Assembly: GCA_024509875.1 (NCBI GenBank) | Contig: JAMPIV010012435.1 | Location: 494,001-558,000, forward strand | Length of the DNA stretch: 64,000 nt | Direction: 5' to 3' | Source: Oreohelix idahoensis | Taxonomy: Eukaryota; Mollusca; Gastropoda; Stylommatophora; Oreohelicidae | Shown: positions 46,001 to 57,087 of the stretch, one piece after another | Layout: every line of letters begins with the position of its first letter | How positions within the stretch are numbered: the stretch's first letter is position 1 | Made by a program: the position numbers and the translations under genes | The notes under the pieces: generated by a model | What the model was told of the DNA's origin: nothing | Database searches by the model: none | Seen by the model: the letters and a program-made list of their open reading frames with translations, nothing else

Positions 46001-46183
46001 CATTTCATAGTAGAAACCGACCAAAAAGCTCTTACTGCTATACAGAGTAAGAATTTGAAGAGCTCGAGGTCTACTCGATATGCAATTGCTCTTCAACCTT
46101 TTCATTTCTCTGTGCGAGCTATTCGTGGATCAGATAATGTGATGGCAGACATTCTGTCAAGATGCCCACATGATTCCACATAA
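43091..46183 (+). CDS. E1 Pol fragment: integrase, reverse transcriptase, RNase H
   Basis: One uninterrupted frame of about 1031 codons that starts at E2's edge and ends in TAA at 46181. It lacks its own start and the protease active site because of the E2 insertion. Counting from the ATG at 43262: HHCC finger at about 110-150 (His110, His117, Cys147, Cys150), integrase triad Asp180, Asp240 and Glu276, GPY/F motif near 415-420, RT about 550-740 with Tyr-Leu-Asp-Asp at 703-706, RNase H about 851-965 with Asp854 and Asp920. It would copy the RNA to DNA and insert it. Integrase before RT is Gmr1 order. As the frame is open but cut off from Gag, it may not be translated. Confidence 0.96.
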   Translation, partial: GTLEKYSTAIIRIATPFFTGDVHACLLPNPIANLIIGRIHGVKECTPQQISTWERQNMQIANAVVTRAQALNVPQTSSIEDNEVHNQDNPLVISRDSFIKQQEDDPTLKKFFILATKGDPNKDTSRKSWITKKNGVLVRMVQDSITSSHSQILVPKNFGVKILQHAHDSQCAGHMGFSRTKSRVLAAFFWPLVNKDIRIYCRSCKVCQEVKSKGPRHAAPIQAADIPIRPFQKMAIDIIGPFKIKSARGHQFILTCVDMCTRWPEAIPLKSITTADIADALWLIFSRLGFPGEILSDHGTQLISDTMSQVMSTLQIDRSLSSIYHPMSNGMVERLNRTLKNLLGKITEDHPQDWDRVLPAALFAYREVPNEHTGFSPFELVFGARPRGPMSLLHDLITSDNIDDDTKSSYEYVIALRQKIIEACKLATSSSEFAKQKARQFANKKRCLRQLCPGDKAFVLLPCRENRLLISWKGPYDIISKISDVDYIVDIDGKHKTFHINMLTEFHERPDYLQPIFQATDNSPVQHGHYSSLSVIQDEETSFSDVNLPLPMIPLHSSESWKNVTVSPDLSLGEQRQVSTMLQTFQDVLTDIPGQTNVIQHDIVLTDHTPIRVRPYPIPIHFQAQVEKELDEMIDLKIIEPSTSAYSSPMVIVRKKDNNIRLCVDYRKLNQVTKFDAEPMPLLEELLTRLSKSHFFTKLDLSKGYWQVPLSERAKPLTAFSTPRGLFQWNFMPFGLMNAPATFVRMMRRILSYRSDVIAYLDDICLFSDTWEDHYSGLDELLSTLREHNLTAKPSKAYIGFSEISFLGHRVGHGFLKTEDHNTSKILNISIPKTKKQVRSLLGLIQFYGRFIQNLSSIMAPLSTLLKKGSPNVVHWSQECQCSLDKIKTLFSTPPILVLPTKDKTFVLRSDASSTGIGAALMQEYSGTLHPVMYISRKLNAAERNYSVLDRELLAMVWSILKLQRFLLGAHFIVETDQKALTAIQSKNLKSSRSTRYAIALQPFHFSVRAIRGSDNVMADILSRCPHDST

Positions 46184-46670
46184 CTATTAGGGCTTAGACT
46201 TCTTGATATGTCTAGTTCTATAGTAGTTCCTTTTCTATATCATGATAGATACACATTTGTAATTTAATAATATAATGATTGTATCACTACATAGCGGTTC
46301 ATGGATGTTTATTCACCGCTGTGCTTTGATGATTTTTTCTTCATAAATCATAAATTTAAGATATCTAATACGAAATGATGATATGAATTTTTTAGGCATT
46401 GTGTAATTGCCAGAATTGTATTATACTTTGATGACACCTTCCTGGAAAAATATACTTGTAGAGAAATAATTTCTCTCAGTTTATGAGACACATTCTCACC
46501 AGTCGCTCCATAAGTCGACTTAGCCTCATATTAGGCGTTATAGGTATTCCTGATATTTTCATCTGCGCATTATTCATGCGTTGTGAGCCTATTGTACGTT
46601 GCTCCTAGATGTATTTCAAAAAAAAAAAAAAAAGTTCCATTTTTTTTTTTCCCGGGAGGTGTGGTAAGAC
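46184..46670 (+). other. E1 3' untranslated region with A-run and polypurine tract
   Basis: AT-rich with no env-like gene. Near 46617-46650 an A-run and a T-run bracket a short G/C word. Immediately before the 3' LTR the sense strand reads cccgggaggtgtggtaagac, the likely polypurine tract. Confidence 0.7.
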
Positions 46671-48153
46671 TGTTACGTGCAGTCTTTGATATCTTACAAT
46701 ATTATACATAGGTAATTTTTTTGTGCTTAAGGGAAAGTCATTATTGAGTTACTTCCCTTGAAAGTTGTGCCATCTCTTCGATCAAACTCCGCGGATAAAT
46801 CCATTTTACTGCGATTTATTCGTTGTTTGGGTAATAATAGATTGTTCTTGCTTCAGAATATCTATGGCCTGAATTTATGTGTATTGTTTGTCTGAGTAGG
46901 ACGAGTCTGTCTTATATCTGTATATCTTTACATATCTAAGTCGAACTATATGTTCTGTTGTCTCTAGAGAGGTCAAAGGCTATTCGGCGGATGTGTCGCT
47001 AGAGTGTGGTGTGATTTGGCTTCGTCCTGATAGGGACTGTGTGTTTCCTATGTCGGCCTGTCGCCGGGAAAAAGTGATCTCAGTATTTGTGGGGAAAGTG
47101 ATAGTCGTCTAGACCTATCGTGTATGCTTTACCCCAGTGTTTATTCATATTGCCAAGGAATGGCAGTTCCATATTTCCGCTACCAAGGTAATCAAAGACA
47201 CTCTTATGAACTCTCGATCGAAGCCACCATTTTCGATAGTTACGATTTGAATGTCTAAGAGAATATATTTGACTCGATGAAAACGACTTCGATTCCTAGC
47301 AGCACTATATTCTGTAGAATGCAGTCAATTGTTCATGATCAAATCTACAGAGCAATGCAATGTTTTATGAATGACTAACTTTAGGACAGATTCATTATCT
47401 GCATCCAAACGTGAGTGACAGTTCACGAGTGAAGCCATCTTGGAACCAAAACATGTAGCGACTTTCAAGAAGAGAAAGGGGATGCCCGTATTATCGCTTG
47501 TTTAGTCCAGAGATCACTGCTACACATGAGAACCCGTTATTAGCGGTTCAATATTATTATATGAAAAAAATATGTGCTGAACATTATGTGGGAGAATCGT
47601 CGCTAAACGAGATTAGGTTTAGAAGCCATCTGAAATATTGTTTATAAGCTGACGTGCTCAGTCAGTGAAGTCAGATGATTTATATGTATGGGCGATGCTG
47701 AGGGCTTGGCTACTGACAGTCCATTATAATATTAATCTACATGAGTGCCCATGTAACATAACATTGCAGGACCATTTATCCACTGTACTATGATGTATTA
47801 TGCCAACCTGTGATTTGTCACTATCTGTGCTGTCGAGTGTGTACGTCCAATTAAACTTTAGAAAAGGTACACAGTCGTTGGTGTCGATGACTTCCAGTCA
47901 TACATGAGTGTGAGAAAAGAACATTTGTCAACAACACGAACCCTTATCATCATTCGCACATTGTACACTCAATCCATGTCTACACACCACTGCGTAGGTC
48001 AAGTTGACATTCCATACACTACAGTGGAGCAAACAACACCATAGAGATCTTATCAACTGATGATGATGATGATGTCTGCTTCCATCCACTTATATCTATC
48101 TTTTGGTGGATATCATTAACGGGAATAAAAATCCAACATTATCAACCTTATCA
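46671..48153 (+). repeat. E1 3' LTR
   Basis: 1483 bp, starting TGTTACGTGCAG and ending CCTTATCA. It is followed by the TSD CATGA (48154-48158). It differs from the 5' LTR only by one homopolymer indel and one substitution in my reading. Confidence 0.96.
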
Positions 48154-48158
48154 CATGA

Positions 48159-50126
48159 CTTCTATCTAGATCGTGCTTAACTGGTTACGCGAATATAATC
48201 TGAACAGGGGCGATCAGGTCAGAATGTAACGGGAACAGTGGCACGTTAAATCAAAGCTTGTGCCAACAGAAGTATACTGCAACTCCCTGATTCAAAATTC
48301 ATACAATGTTTATTCAACGACGACGTTGGACGGGACAAGACATTCGTTATGGACGTTTGGCAGTTCAATTGACAAGACGATAGATAATGCATGCATAGAT
48401 ATGCCATAATGTACAAGGACGTTCAAGCAGTTGTGAACCTGGGGTTACCCCTCTCACCATTGACCTTTGCAAGGTTATCGTTTATGGTTATGTCCCATAT
48501 TTCAAAATTCATTATCAAGCTTTCATCTTTTTCATATAATTTCATCAATAAAATAATCTGGAACCTCAGAACATTTTATCCTACAGGTATCCTTGTGCAA
48601 ATAAATATATTTTAGGTTTAGTCCTCTGATTGACCTTTCCCATCTGCCGTTACTCGAATGACGGCTGTATAATAAATTATCTCGGTAGTTATATCTTAGG
48701 AAATACCACTCATAAAAATAGAAATATATCTCGGCTGGCTTTCAATGATTTCTACAATCGTTAATCCATTTCGGTACAGCCTGGTTGACTGTCTCGACTA
48801 GATACTAACATAGGCTTGAAGAAATGTTAAAAAATTATAATTAAAGCTTCGCTTTACTTCATTGAAGAAACACTTACGTAGTCGACCACCGGCAATGACT
48901 TCTATCCAGAAGGCCGGGTCGAGTAAGAACTATTTTTACCCATCACACGGGTTTTCAAAGAATCCACAGATCACAGGTCTGATATCGAAGCCAGCTCGCT
49001 TGGTTAAGCTCCTACGTCATTCTCCTTGTTTGGCAACAAGCGCGCAAGAAATATATTTCCCAAAATTGTGCGCTATCGTGCGCGATAAATTAAATATACA
49101 GTTATCTTCTTAATACATACACTGGTGCGTACCAACTTAACTGCAGCCAGACTCATGTCCATTTTTGCTACAGTTAAGGTACACAAAAAGTACGCAACAG
49201 TTAACTTTCCCCCCCCCCCCCCTTTCCCTTCCTTCACGAAAAAATATAATTATATTTTTTTAATGTAATAACCGAGGAAAGGTGAATCAGATTTACATCT
49301 ACATATACTAATAATAAACTAAGTATATATTAATTAATAATAACAAAGTGAATATGAAATTTAATTCAACTCAAATAAACAAAAGATACGCAAGAAAGCA
49401 TACAACTACTATTGACCAACTGTGGAACAATGTGGCAAAAATTAAAGTATTAAGGATGATTGAATTAAATCGAATGTAAAAACAACTAAAAAGAAATGTC
49501 AATAAATGAATTTAAATAAAAGAGATGAGAATGTATCAAAATGATAAATGAACAAGTAAAAGAATGTAAATAAAACACGCGAAGTGATCAACACACTTAA
49601 CTGTGTCTAAAAATAATTAGTAGTACTAATTAATTACAAATGCTAAATCACTACACGTCATGAGTGACAATTACTAGGTATAATAACTAGCATTAAAATC
49701 ATTCTAGTTAAATATATTAAATATTAAACTAATTAAATAAGTTTAATTGTGAAAATCTACTGAATCGTTTTCATATGTTTAAAAAGTTATTAATTCCAAT
49801 AAATTTCTGAAGTTCCACTGTTATATTCGGAAACAGTCAATAATACATGAAGTTCCGTTCTATTAACATCCAACCACGTAGAAATGTTACTTTCCGAGCC
49901 ATCCAGCAATTCAAAATATTCCACTGTAAAAGTATATATCTATCACATTAGAAGACTGTTTATATATATACTCAATGTAACTTTCGGAAAAAAATGTTAT
50001 CACCTTACAAAGTTATATTCTCATCACTGTTATTGATAATTCACACTTTATTCGAAAATCGATGTGGATACGAAAACCTGAGTTAATGTTAATGATACAA
50101 ATAATCCAAGTTCCATGAACAGCAAG
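48159..50126. other. AT-rich region, possibly 3' end of E4
   Basis: No ORF with a recognisable domain. On the minus strand a G-rich purine run (49208-49242) is followed by ttaacTGTTGCGTAC. This resembles a polypurine tract next to the start of an LTR (compare TGTTGCGTGA in E2). If so, E4's 3' LTR lies below 49199, but its other boundary could not be set. Confidence 0.4.
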
Positions 50127-51293
50127 TTACAATATCGGAACTGTCCGTGTAGAGGTTTCACCATCTGTAAGGCGTAGTAGCTCACTTGATTCGTACGGAC
50201 ATCGCGATAAAACGTCTGCCAAAACATTTTGAGATCCAGGTATGGAACGTATTGTAAAGCTGTATGGTTGCAAGGCTATCGCATATCTGGTAGATTTAGA
50301 TGATTTGACGTCTTTGGTATTAAGAGCAGTAAGTGCTATCTGGTCAGATTCAACGATGAAGTGTGATCCAAGTAAGTATCTTTGGAGTTTCGTTATTGAC
50401 CACACTAGAGCCAGAAGTTCTTTATCAAGAACAGAATACTTCTGCTCTGTCGACGTTAACTTTCTCGAGACATACATAACAGGATGCAAGGTACCCGAGT
50501 ACTCCTGGAGCAATACACTACCAATTCCGTAATTTGACGTGTCACTGTGCAGGATGAAAGGAAGGTTTGCATTAGGTAATCTTAAAACATGAGCTTTTGA
50601 AAAAAGTGATTTGATGGTATCCAACGCGATTTGATGTTCCTGCGACCACCGAATCACGTTAGCTGCGCCCTTCTTTAACAATGAAGAGAAAGGTGCAGTA
50701 ATGGTAGATAGATGAGGTATGAATTTACCATAAAATTGAATTAAGCCTAACAAAGATCTTACTTGTTTCTTTGTTTTTGGTGTTGTAATGTTTAGGATTT
50801 TAGAAACATTACTGTCCTCAGTGGATAACAGGCCGTGACCAACACGGTGACCTAAAAATGATATTTCGTGAAAACCCACGAATGCTTTCGATGGTTTAGC
50901 CGTTACGTTATATGACCGTAACGTGGACAGTAATGTGTTCAAGCCATCAAAATGTTCATCCCATGAGTCGCTAAAAAGACAAATGTCATCAATGTATGCA
51001 ATGACATCGGGATGGTGAGATATGCGACGCATCATGCGTACAAAAGTGGCAGGTGCGTTTACCAATCCAAATGGCATAAAGTTCCATTGGAATAATCCAC
51101 GAGGAGTAGAGAAAGCAGTGAGTGGCTTTGCATTTTCTGTCAATGGGACTTGCCAATATCCCTTTGACAGATCAAATTTAGAGAAAAAAGTAGAGTTAGA
51201 CAGTTTAACCAATAAATCTTCTAACAGAGGTAATGGTTCTGCGTCAAATTGTGTAACTTTGTTTAACTTCCTATAGTCAACACAAAGACGGAT
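50127..51293 (-). pseudogene. E4: truncated Gypsy reverse transcriptase and RNase H
   Basis: One open frame of almost 390 codons, clearly homologous to E1 and E2. It begins in the middle of RT at Ile-Arg-Leu-Cys-Val-Asp-Tyr-Arg-Lys-Leu. It has the active-site box as Tyr-Ile-Asp-Asp, and RNase H with Leu-His-Ser-Asp-Thr-Ser, Glu-Ser-Asp-Gln and Asp-Val-Leu-Ser-Arg. The N-terminal RT motif, integrase and Gag are absent; upstream sequence changes abruptly at 51296. One residue is missing before Pro-Asp-Val-Ile-Ala-Tyr relative to E1, in frame. It represents another lineage of the same family. Confidence 0.94.
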
Positions 51294-51331
51294 GCTACTC
51301 AAACGGGGCCAAAAATAACTCACAACCTATT

Positions 51332-52903
51332 TGTACGACATTCCGTGAAGTGAAATTCATCTGTGAATAAAATATAATTTGATAAGCTTAAACACCGAGT
51401 ATTAACTATTATCAGACCACTAGGTCTTTTATACTTGAATATACGCCCTAATTTCACCGACAGCCTGTTGCTGTCGTTTTTGACGGTGTCATAAGACGTA
51501 AGTCTATTTAATACTTTTTGATGATCTAAGTTAGAGAACTGTTTATTAACTCCCTGGGACAGGTTGATTTAGGGTTATCTTCCCTTTGTTATTCATTGTA
51601 GTTGTCCTGTCTTAAGACGGGGTTAGCTGTTCTCAGATCTTTTCTGTCTATGCATGCGCACGTTTTTTGAGCGCGAAACGAATAGACTTCCGTCAGGGAG
51701 TGATGAGCTGGGTTCTGACCGGACGAGTATGTCCGTACTTCTTCTCTGCATTATCTGGGGGAAAGATAGTCTTCAGTGTGACTGTGATGTCAGGGATTCT
51801 CCCCAGAGTGATTCTGTTCGTCAAGAATGACGACAGTTGTTATTAGTGTATTTCTCGGATTCTGTCCAAGGTAAAAGTAACTTAATTATTACGCCTAGAT
51901 TGCAGAACATTTTGTGTCAACCTGTGAGTAGCGCTCACAGTTCTTGAGATGCAGAGTCCATTTTGTGTGCTCGATATAGCCACCTAAGACTATTCGTCTA
52001 GCTATATTACAGAAGCCCAGTGAAGAGATATTATTATTGAAACCGCCTGTTGGTGGTATGTTTCGGCATGGATGATTATACCTGCCTATAAAGAATACAC
52101 TGTTGTTTGAATTATTATAGAGGCCCGATATCTCGGCCGATATCTCTGAGCAGAAGAAGAAGTGTCTGGCGTGTGAAGCCAGATGAAGCCTTGATTTTTA
52201 TTATACAAGTTCTTAGACTTTGGTATTGATCAACTGGATCCGCCTTTATCGTGCGGCATATTTGTTGAAAGACTACCTGACGTGTTTAGTCAGGGGCCCT
52301 GAGCTACACTGTGAAAGAATGTATATTGTCAAGCCAGCTTTATTAGCATCTTACACATGAGCTATGCAAGATTTATGATGCTCGATATTTATAATCATTG
52401 CCACACATGAAATGTCCATGATCCTTTGTGCTATTGACTGTGTCGTCTGTCAGCGTACTGTTGCCGTAATAAATGTTGGAAAAGTCATCTGTATTATCCA
52501 CATCTATGACTTCTACTTGTGGTGGAGTGAGTTTGGTGTAGATGAATAAGAGCCTATACGACTTCATGTCCACGATCTGCTGCTTCCTACGCATACACCT
52601 TTACACTCTACTGCATCCTACTACGAGTACAGTACTATACTCCTGAGAAACAACACGTATGCTGTTATATGTGAGTGTCTGTACTAACCCCTGGCAGCGC
52701 CTCACGCTGGTGACCTAGATACACGCAACACTGAACTGTCCAGGTGATCAACGACACGCCCTCTCAGCGACACTTCAACACGGTACAAATACCAGATTTC
52801 ACACGAGCAAATAGACTTTAACATCTTATACTTACAAGGTAAACCGGTCGTTAACATTTGGTAAACGTCTTATAAAATCAACCGGTAGCATTTGGTTGTA
52901 ACA
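51332..52903 (+). repeat. Candidate LTR of an unidentified Gypsy element
   Basis: The sequence starts TGTACGACATTCC and ends TTGTAACA, is 1572 bp, and is followed after two bases by TGGTGGGTAAACC. That is the same LTR-2 bases-TGGTGG arrangement as in E1 and E2. A TATA-like word (cctataaag) is at about 52095. There is no second copy in the window to prove it, and the start is a guess. Confidence 0.4.
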
Positions 52904-53939
52904 TCTGGTGGGTAAACCTGCGGTTACACAGCCCTTGTGTTTAAGTTGAACGGAGATGTAAAACTCTTTTTTGTTTTAGAAAACCTAATGTAAAGCTCAC
53001 AAGAAAGTTGGTTATTACTAGAGCTAAGTTTAAAAGAAAATACTCCCTGACCTAGTCGTTTGAAGAATCACAATGACTGAATCGGCTTATCACCACTCAC
53101 CATACGACGCCCGCCTTTTCAGTCTGAAACAGTGTACTGTATATTCGCAGTTAATTATTTCACTTACTTTAAAACCCTTGCTTTAATGGAGTTATTTCCA
53201 AATTACGAGTATTTTACATTGTTTTAGTTATTATACCTGTAAACGCGGCTAGGTCAGTGCCGGTCGTAACTTGATATACTCAAATGTACCAAGAAAGGGA
53301 GCAGCGCGCAGTATCCGCTATTTGTGATGAATGAAATTTAGAGAATTTTTGCGTCAGTGAAATAAAATGTGACAAATATACAAAGCTCATGTGATGTTAA
53401 ATAAAAGTGGTTAAAATTAAATGAACGTGTGTAAGTTTCTTAGCAACAAAACAATAATGCACACGAAGACTCTCCCAAGTGTGAGACCATATACGAGCGC
53501 ATCCCGTGATTACCTGTAAACCCGCCCCTACTATGTGGACAGAGAATGAACGTCTGCTATTTGTGAGGATGTTTTGCTAGTCGAGTATTGTACTTGTTAT
53601 TCACAGAGCGTATGCCATTTGCTTTTTTGTTTGTTTGCGGAAACATGCTGTAATAAATGTTTTCAAATGTTATTAAATTTGGGGTTTTTATCGCGTTGTC
53701 TTATCTTTTCTTTGCTATAAATATAATATTGTTAAGGCAGGAAAATGGCCACCAATAAATGTTAAAGGGGGTTTACCGCTGCCCGTGTAAATGTTAAGTG
53801 TAGAAATGTAACGTGAGAGACTTGGGTGGTAAGTTCACACTGGATACCACAGGTGTAAACAGTCATGTATGGTCTGTGCTTGTTCAAGCGTAGCAGGTGA
53901 CCGTGACACAAATAGTGCAGGTACAGTTTGGCCACCGAA
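52904..53939. other. No gene recognised
   Basis: AT-rich noncoding sequence between two candidate LTRs. Possibly leader sequence of one or both elements. Around 53932 the minus strand reads CGGTGGCC, close to the E2 primer-binding word. Confidence 0.4.
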
Positions 53940-55264
53940 GCGAATTGTTCAGAATAATATTAGGAATGCTACAGCGTCAGCTAGGCTGGTATAATTGTAT
54001 GCAGGCCCTGGTTGGCCGCAACAACGCTGGCATTCGTGTGGAGATCTTGAAGAGATGAGGTGTAATAGATATATGAGGTAGTGTGAGTAGACTTCAGTCA
54101 ATATGTGCGAATGCGTAGTTAAGTTCTGACTGGTCACAATGCATCCACACAACCACATGTAGAAGTCAGTAATAGTTGACAATAGCTGACGTTTCATGGA
54201 ATTTATTCACGATACAGGACAGTAGACGTTCATCATCATATATAGTCAGTACGATACTTGACGACATACAGCATAGCAATGGTGAATAATATAATTGGCA
54301 TCAAGGCATCATAAACGACTGTAGATATATTCAGGTGCTGAAACCATCATCATTTTCTACTACAGCCAAGATATCTAGATGTAGGAGATTAAATCAACTC
54401 TCCCTTTCTGACCCCCAGCAAGACAGGCATATCTTCTGGAGTACATCAGGCAATTTCCTCTAAGTTCCTTTAATAGCAAAGGTGTCAAACCTAGACCGAC
54501 GTGATACCGCCGGAGCAACAGAGTTCAGCCAACAGATAGCCCTTGGGGCATGCACCAACCCGATGCATAAAAGACATGGTGATTCGTGAGCTGAAAACTT
54601 CTCATGACAGTAGACTCTTTCCCGCCCAGTGGGAAAGTTAGCAAGCAGACTACAAAATGTCAATCATAAAAGCTGGCGACAAGTAATAATCATATGAAGA
54701 GCAATTACCTTTCTTCAGAAATAAACACCACAACTCACACGCCTCCAGGCGCTTAGATTCACAAGGGGAAAATCATCTGTAGATAAACTAACAACTCAAG
54801 AGGACTTCCATTTCCCCGACAAAATGATCACGGACGCTGAAACGCGTCTCGCTCTGATCAGAACCCCTGCTAGACTCCTGGTACGGAAGTCTTTCTCAAA
54901 CAACCTTAAATTCGACACATGCGCAGAAGCGCTTGACCCCTGAGCTAAACTCAAACGGGACGATGGTGGACACATACCAAGCAAAGATACTGACCAAATC
55001 GAGCCTTATATGGTCAGGGAATAAACATCAACTCAGGTTGCAAACATTCCAAGAAAAACTGATCTATTCGAGCCATATAAGGATTAACAACCAGACATAG
55101 GTCTAATAATAGACCGCCAGATTAAGACCCAAGAGAAGGTAACAACTATTATACAGATGTAACCTCAGCTACCCAAGAGTTATGTACCTTTGATTACAAA
55201 AATTAAAGTGTACCAACAAGACGGGTAAATATATATATTGACTCAGAAAAATCTGTGCGTAACA
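53940..55264 (-). repeat. Diverged LTR related to E2's LTR
   Basis: 54332-54600 aligns by eye with 34132-34400 in E2's LTR: shared order of tctactacagcc, gtaggagat, agcaagacaggca, and a step like cttggggcatgcaccaaccc against cttgggacctgcatcaaccg. The far end reads gtgcgtaaca, matching the cacgcaaca LTR end of E2. The near boundary is uncertain, as the terminal TG is not preserved. No flanking duplication was found. Confidence 0.62.
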
Positions 55265-56180
55265 AATATGTTAAGTCTAGACGGCAGATTTATTTTGTTT
55301 TGTCAGGAATATAGTTAATTTTCGTGTTCCATAAAATGTATTTCTTTTTAAATAATCCCCGAAAGGGCCGGGCTATCATGTCATAATAATAATGTTTTTT
55401 TTTTTTTGTTTTAAAATTCTTGGCACGATTCTTCGTTCTTGATTATTGTATGTGTTGGTTTACAGAAAATTAGATGTAGAACTGCAATTATCCTAATTAA
55501 TTCGTGTCTGATGTTGTTCGGTTAATCGCAATTTCGGATAATGCAATTAATTGGAGGAAAAACTCTTTATACACGAAAAAAAAAACCATTTTACGCTTGT
55601 ATTAACTAGTCTTTATTAAACATCTGAGCATTTGCGCATAAAATAGGCTTTTAAATTCTCTGGCCAGCGGATCATTTTAGCATAGATCGTTTGTATCTTG
55701 CTTCATGTACTTGATTTTCCTTTCATGTGTTTTTTCTAGAGTTCACTCACTCTTTTTAGTATCAGAAACTGGCTGCACAGAAGACACCCAGTTTTTGGGC
55801 GACTTTCTTCCGATTCTCGATTTTTTTCAACAAATTATTTGTGTGTATCCACGTGATCCGCAGTTGTTAGAACAACACTTTTTCTTGCACGTGTCATCGT
55901 ACATTTTGAAGCGTCCACAGGTTTGTGAATGAAACCAAACGTAACACTAAACTAATTACACTACTGCTGTGAACAGACGTAATGGACAGGAATAATGTCC
56001 ACCCGAGCTGAAATCAGCAACGAGAGGGTGTATTTGTTACAGATAAGCCCGCATTCCTTGGTTTCGATGCTTCGGTTAATCGCAAGTTCTGAAGATTGAG
56101 GTTCGAATAAGCGGAGTTCTATTGTAGTCTGATTCCGTGCAGAAGATTATTAATAATATTATTACCTTATTTTAGCGAAA
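55265..56180. other. No gene recognised
   Basis: AT-rich sequence without coding or repeat signature that I can support, apart from short homopolymers. Confidence 0.5.
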
Positions 56181-56183
56181 AGT

Positions 56184-56480
56184 TATGTTAGATTCCGACA
56201 CAGACCTTTATGTTAGATTCCGACACAGACCTTTATGTTAGATTCCGACACAGACTTCTGTGTTAGATTCCGACACAGACCTTTATGTTAGATTCCGACT
56301 CAGACCTTTATGTTAGATTCCGACACAGACTTCTATGTTAGATTCCGACACAGACTTCTGTGTTAGATTCCGACACAGACCTTTATGTTAGATTCCGACA
56401 CAGACCTTTATGTTAGATTCCGACACAGACCTTTATGTTAGATTCCGACTCAGACCTTTATGTTAGATTCCGACATGCAC
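56184..56480. repeat. 25-bp minisatellite, 12 copies
   Basis: tgttagattccgacacagac followed by cttta or cttctg repeats every 25 bp from 56186 to 56461, exactly 11 periods. Copies alternate between cttta and cttct(g/a) endings. Confidence 0.95.
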
Positions 56481-56597
56481 CTTTATTTAAATATTTTCTT
56501 TGCCTAGAGAACTGGAAAATACTTTAATAAACAAAAGAAGATAGAAACAGTTAATGCCGAATGTAAGGCAACCGTCCACCATTCCACACACCTTTTC

Positions 56598-56920
56598 TTT
56601 AGTGTCATTACATGGGACCTTTGGTGTTAAACAGTAGTGTCATTACATGGAACCTTTGGTGTTAAACAGTAGTGTCATTACATGTAACCTTTGGTTTTAT
56701 ACGGTAGTGTCATTACATGGAATCTTTGGTGTTAAACAGTAGTGTCATTACATGGAACCTTTGGTGTTAAACAGTAGCGTCATTACATGGAATCTTTGGT
56801 GTTAAATAGTAGCGTCACTGCACGGAATCGTTGCACTTAAGCGGTAGTATCAGTAAAGGAATCTTTGGCATTAAACTTTAGGGTCATTATATAGAATCTT
56901 TACAATTACATATCGTAATA
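56598..56920. repeat. 35-bp minisatellite, about 9 copies
   Basis: agtgtcattacatggaacct ttggtgttaaacagt repeats every 35 bp (56601, 56636, 56671, 56706 and so on). The first seven copies are well kept and the last two are strongly eroded. Confidence 0.9.
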
Positions 56921-57087
56921 CTACATGGAGTAACAGCAGACACGCTGTAAGGTCATTGATTGAAGTGTTTCAGTTGACAAAAAGTCCCCTTCTAAAGCTT
57001 CAGCGAACGACTTACGACATTAAGTTGAATAATTTTGGGGAAAAAATGAGCCAGAGGCACCAAACAACTTTCTCTGTACTGGTGTAG

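Larger units (their letters stand above)
29561..48153 (+). mobile_element. E1: full-length Gmr1-type Ty3/Gypsy retrotransposon, interrupted by E2
   Basis: LTRs at both ends start TG and end CA, and the whole is bracketed by the 5-bp duplication CATGA (29556-29560 and 48154-48158). Internally it has a primer-binding-type sequence, a leader of about 1.1 kb, Gag, then integrase, reverse transcriptase and RNase H, and a polypurine tract before the 3' LTR. Integrase precedes reverse transcriptase, an order known for Gmr1-like Gypsy elements and opposite to ordinary Gypsy. A second element, E2, occupies 33793-43090. Without E2 the remaining E1 sequence is about 9.3 kb; about 225 bp of pol is missing at the break. 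Confidence 0.94.

Noticed and set aside
46184..46670. An env-like gene downstream of E1 pol
   Set aside because: No open frame of useful length and no signal peptide or membrane segment; only untranslated sequence is present.
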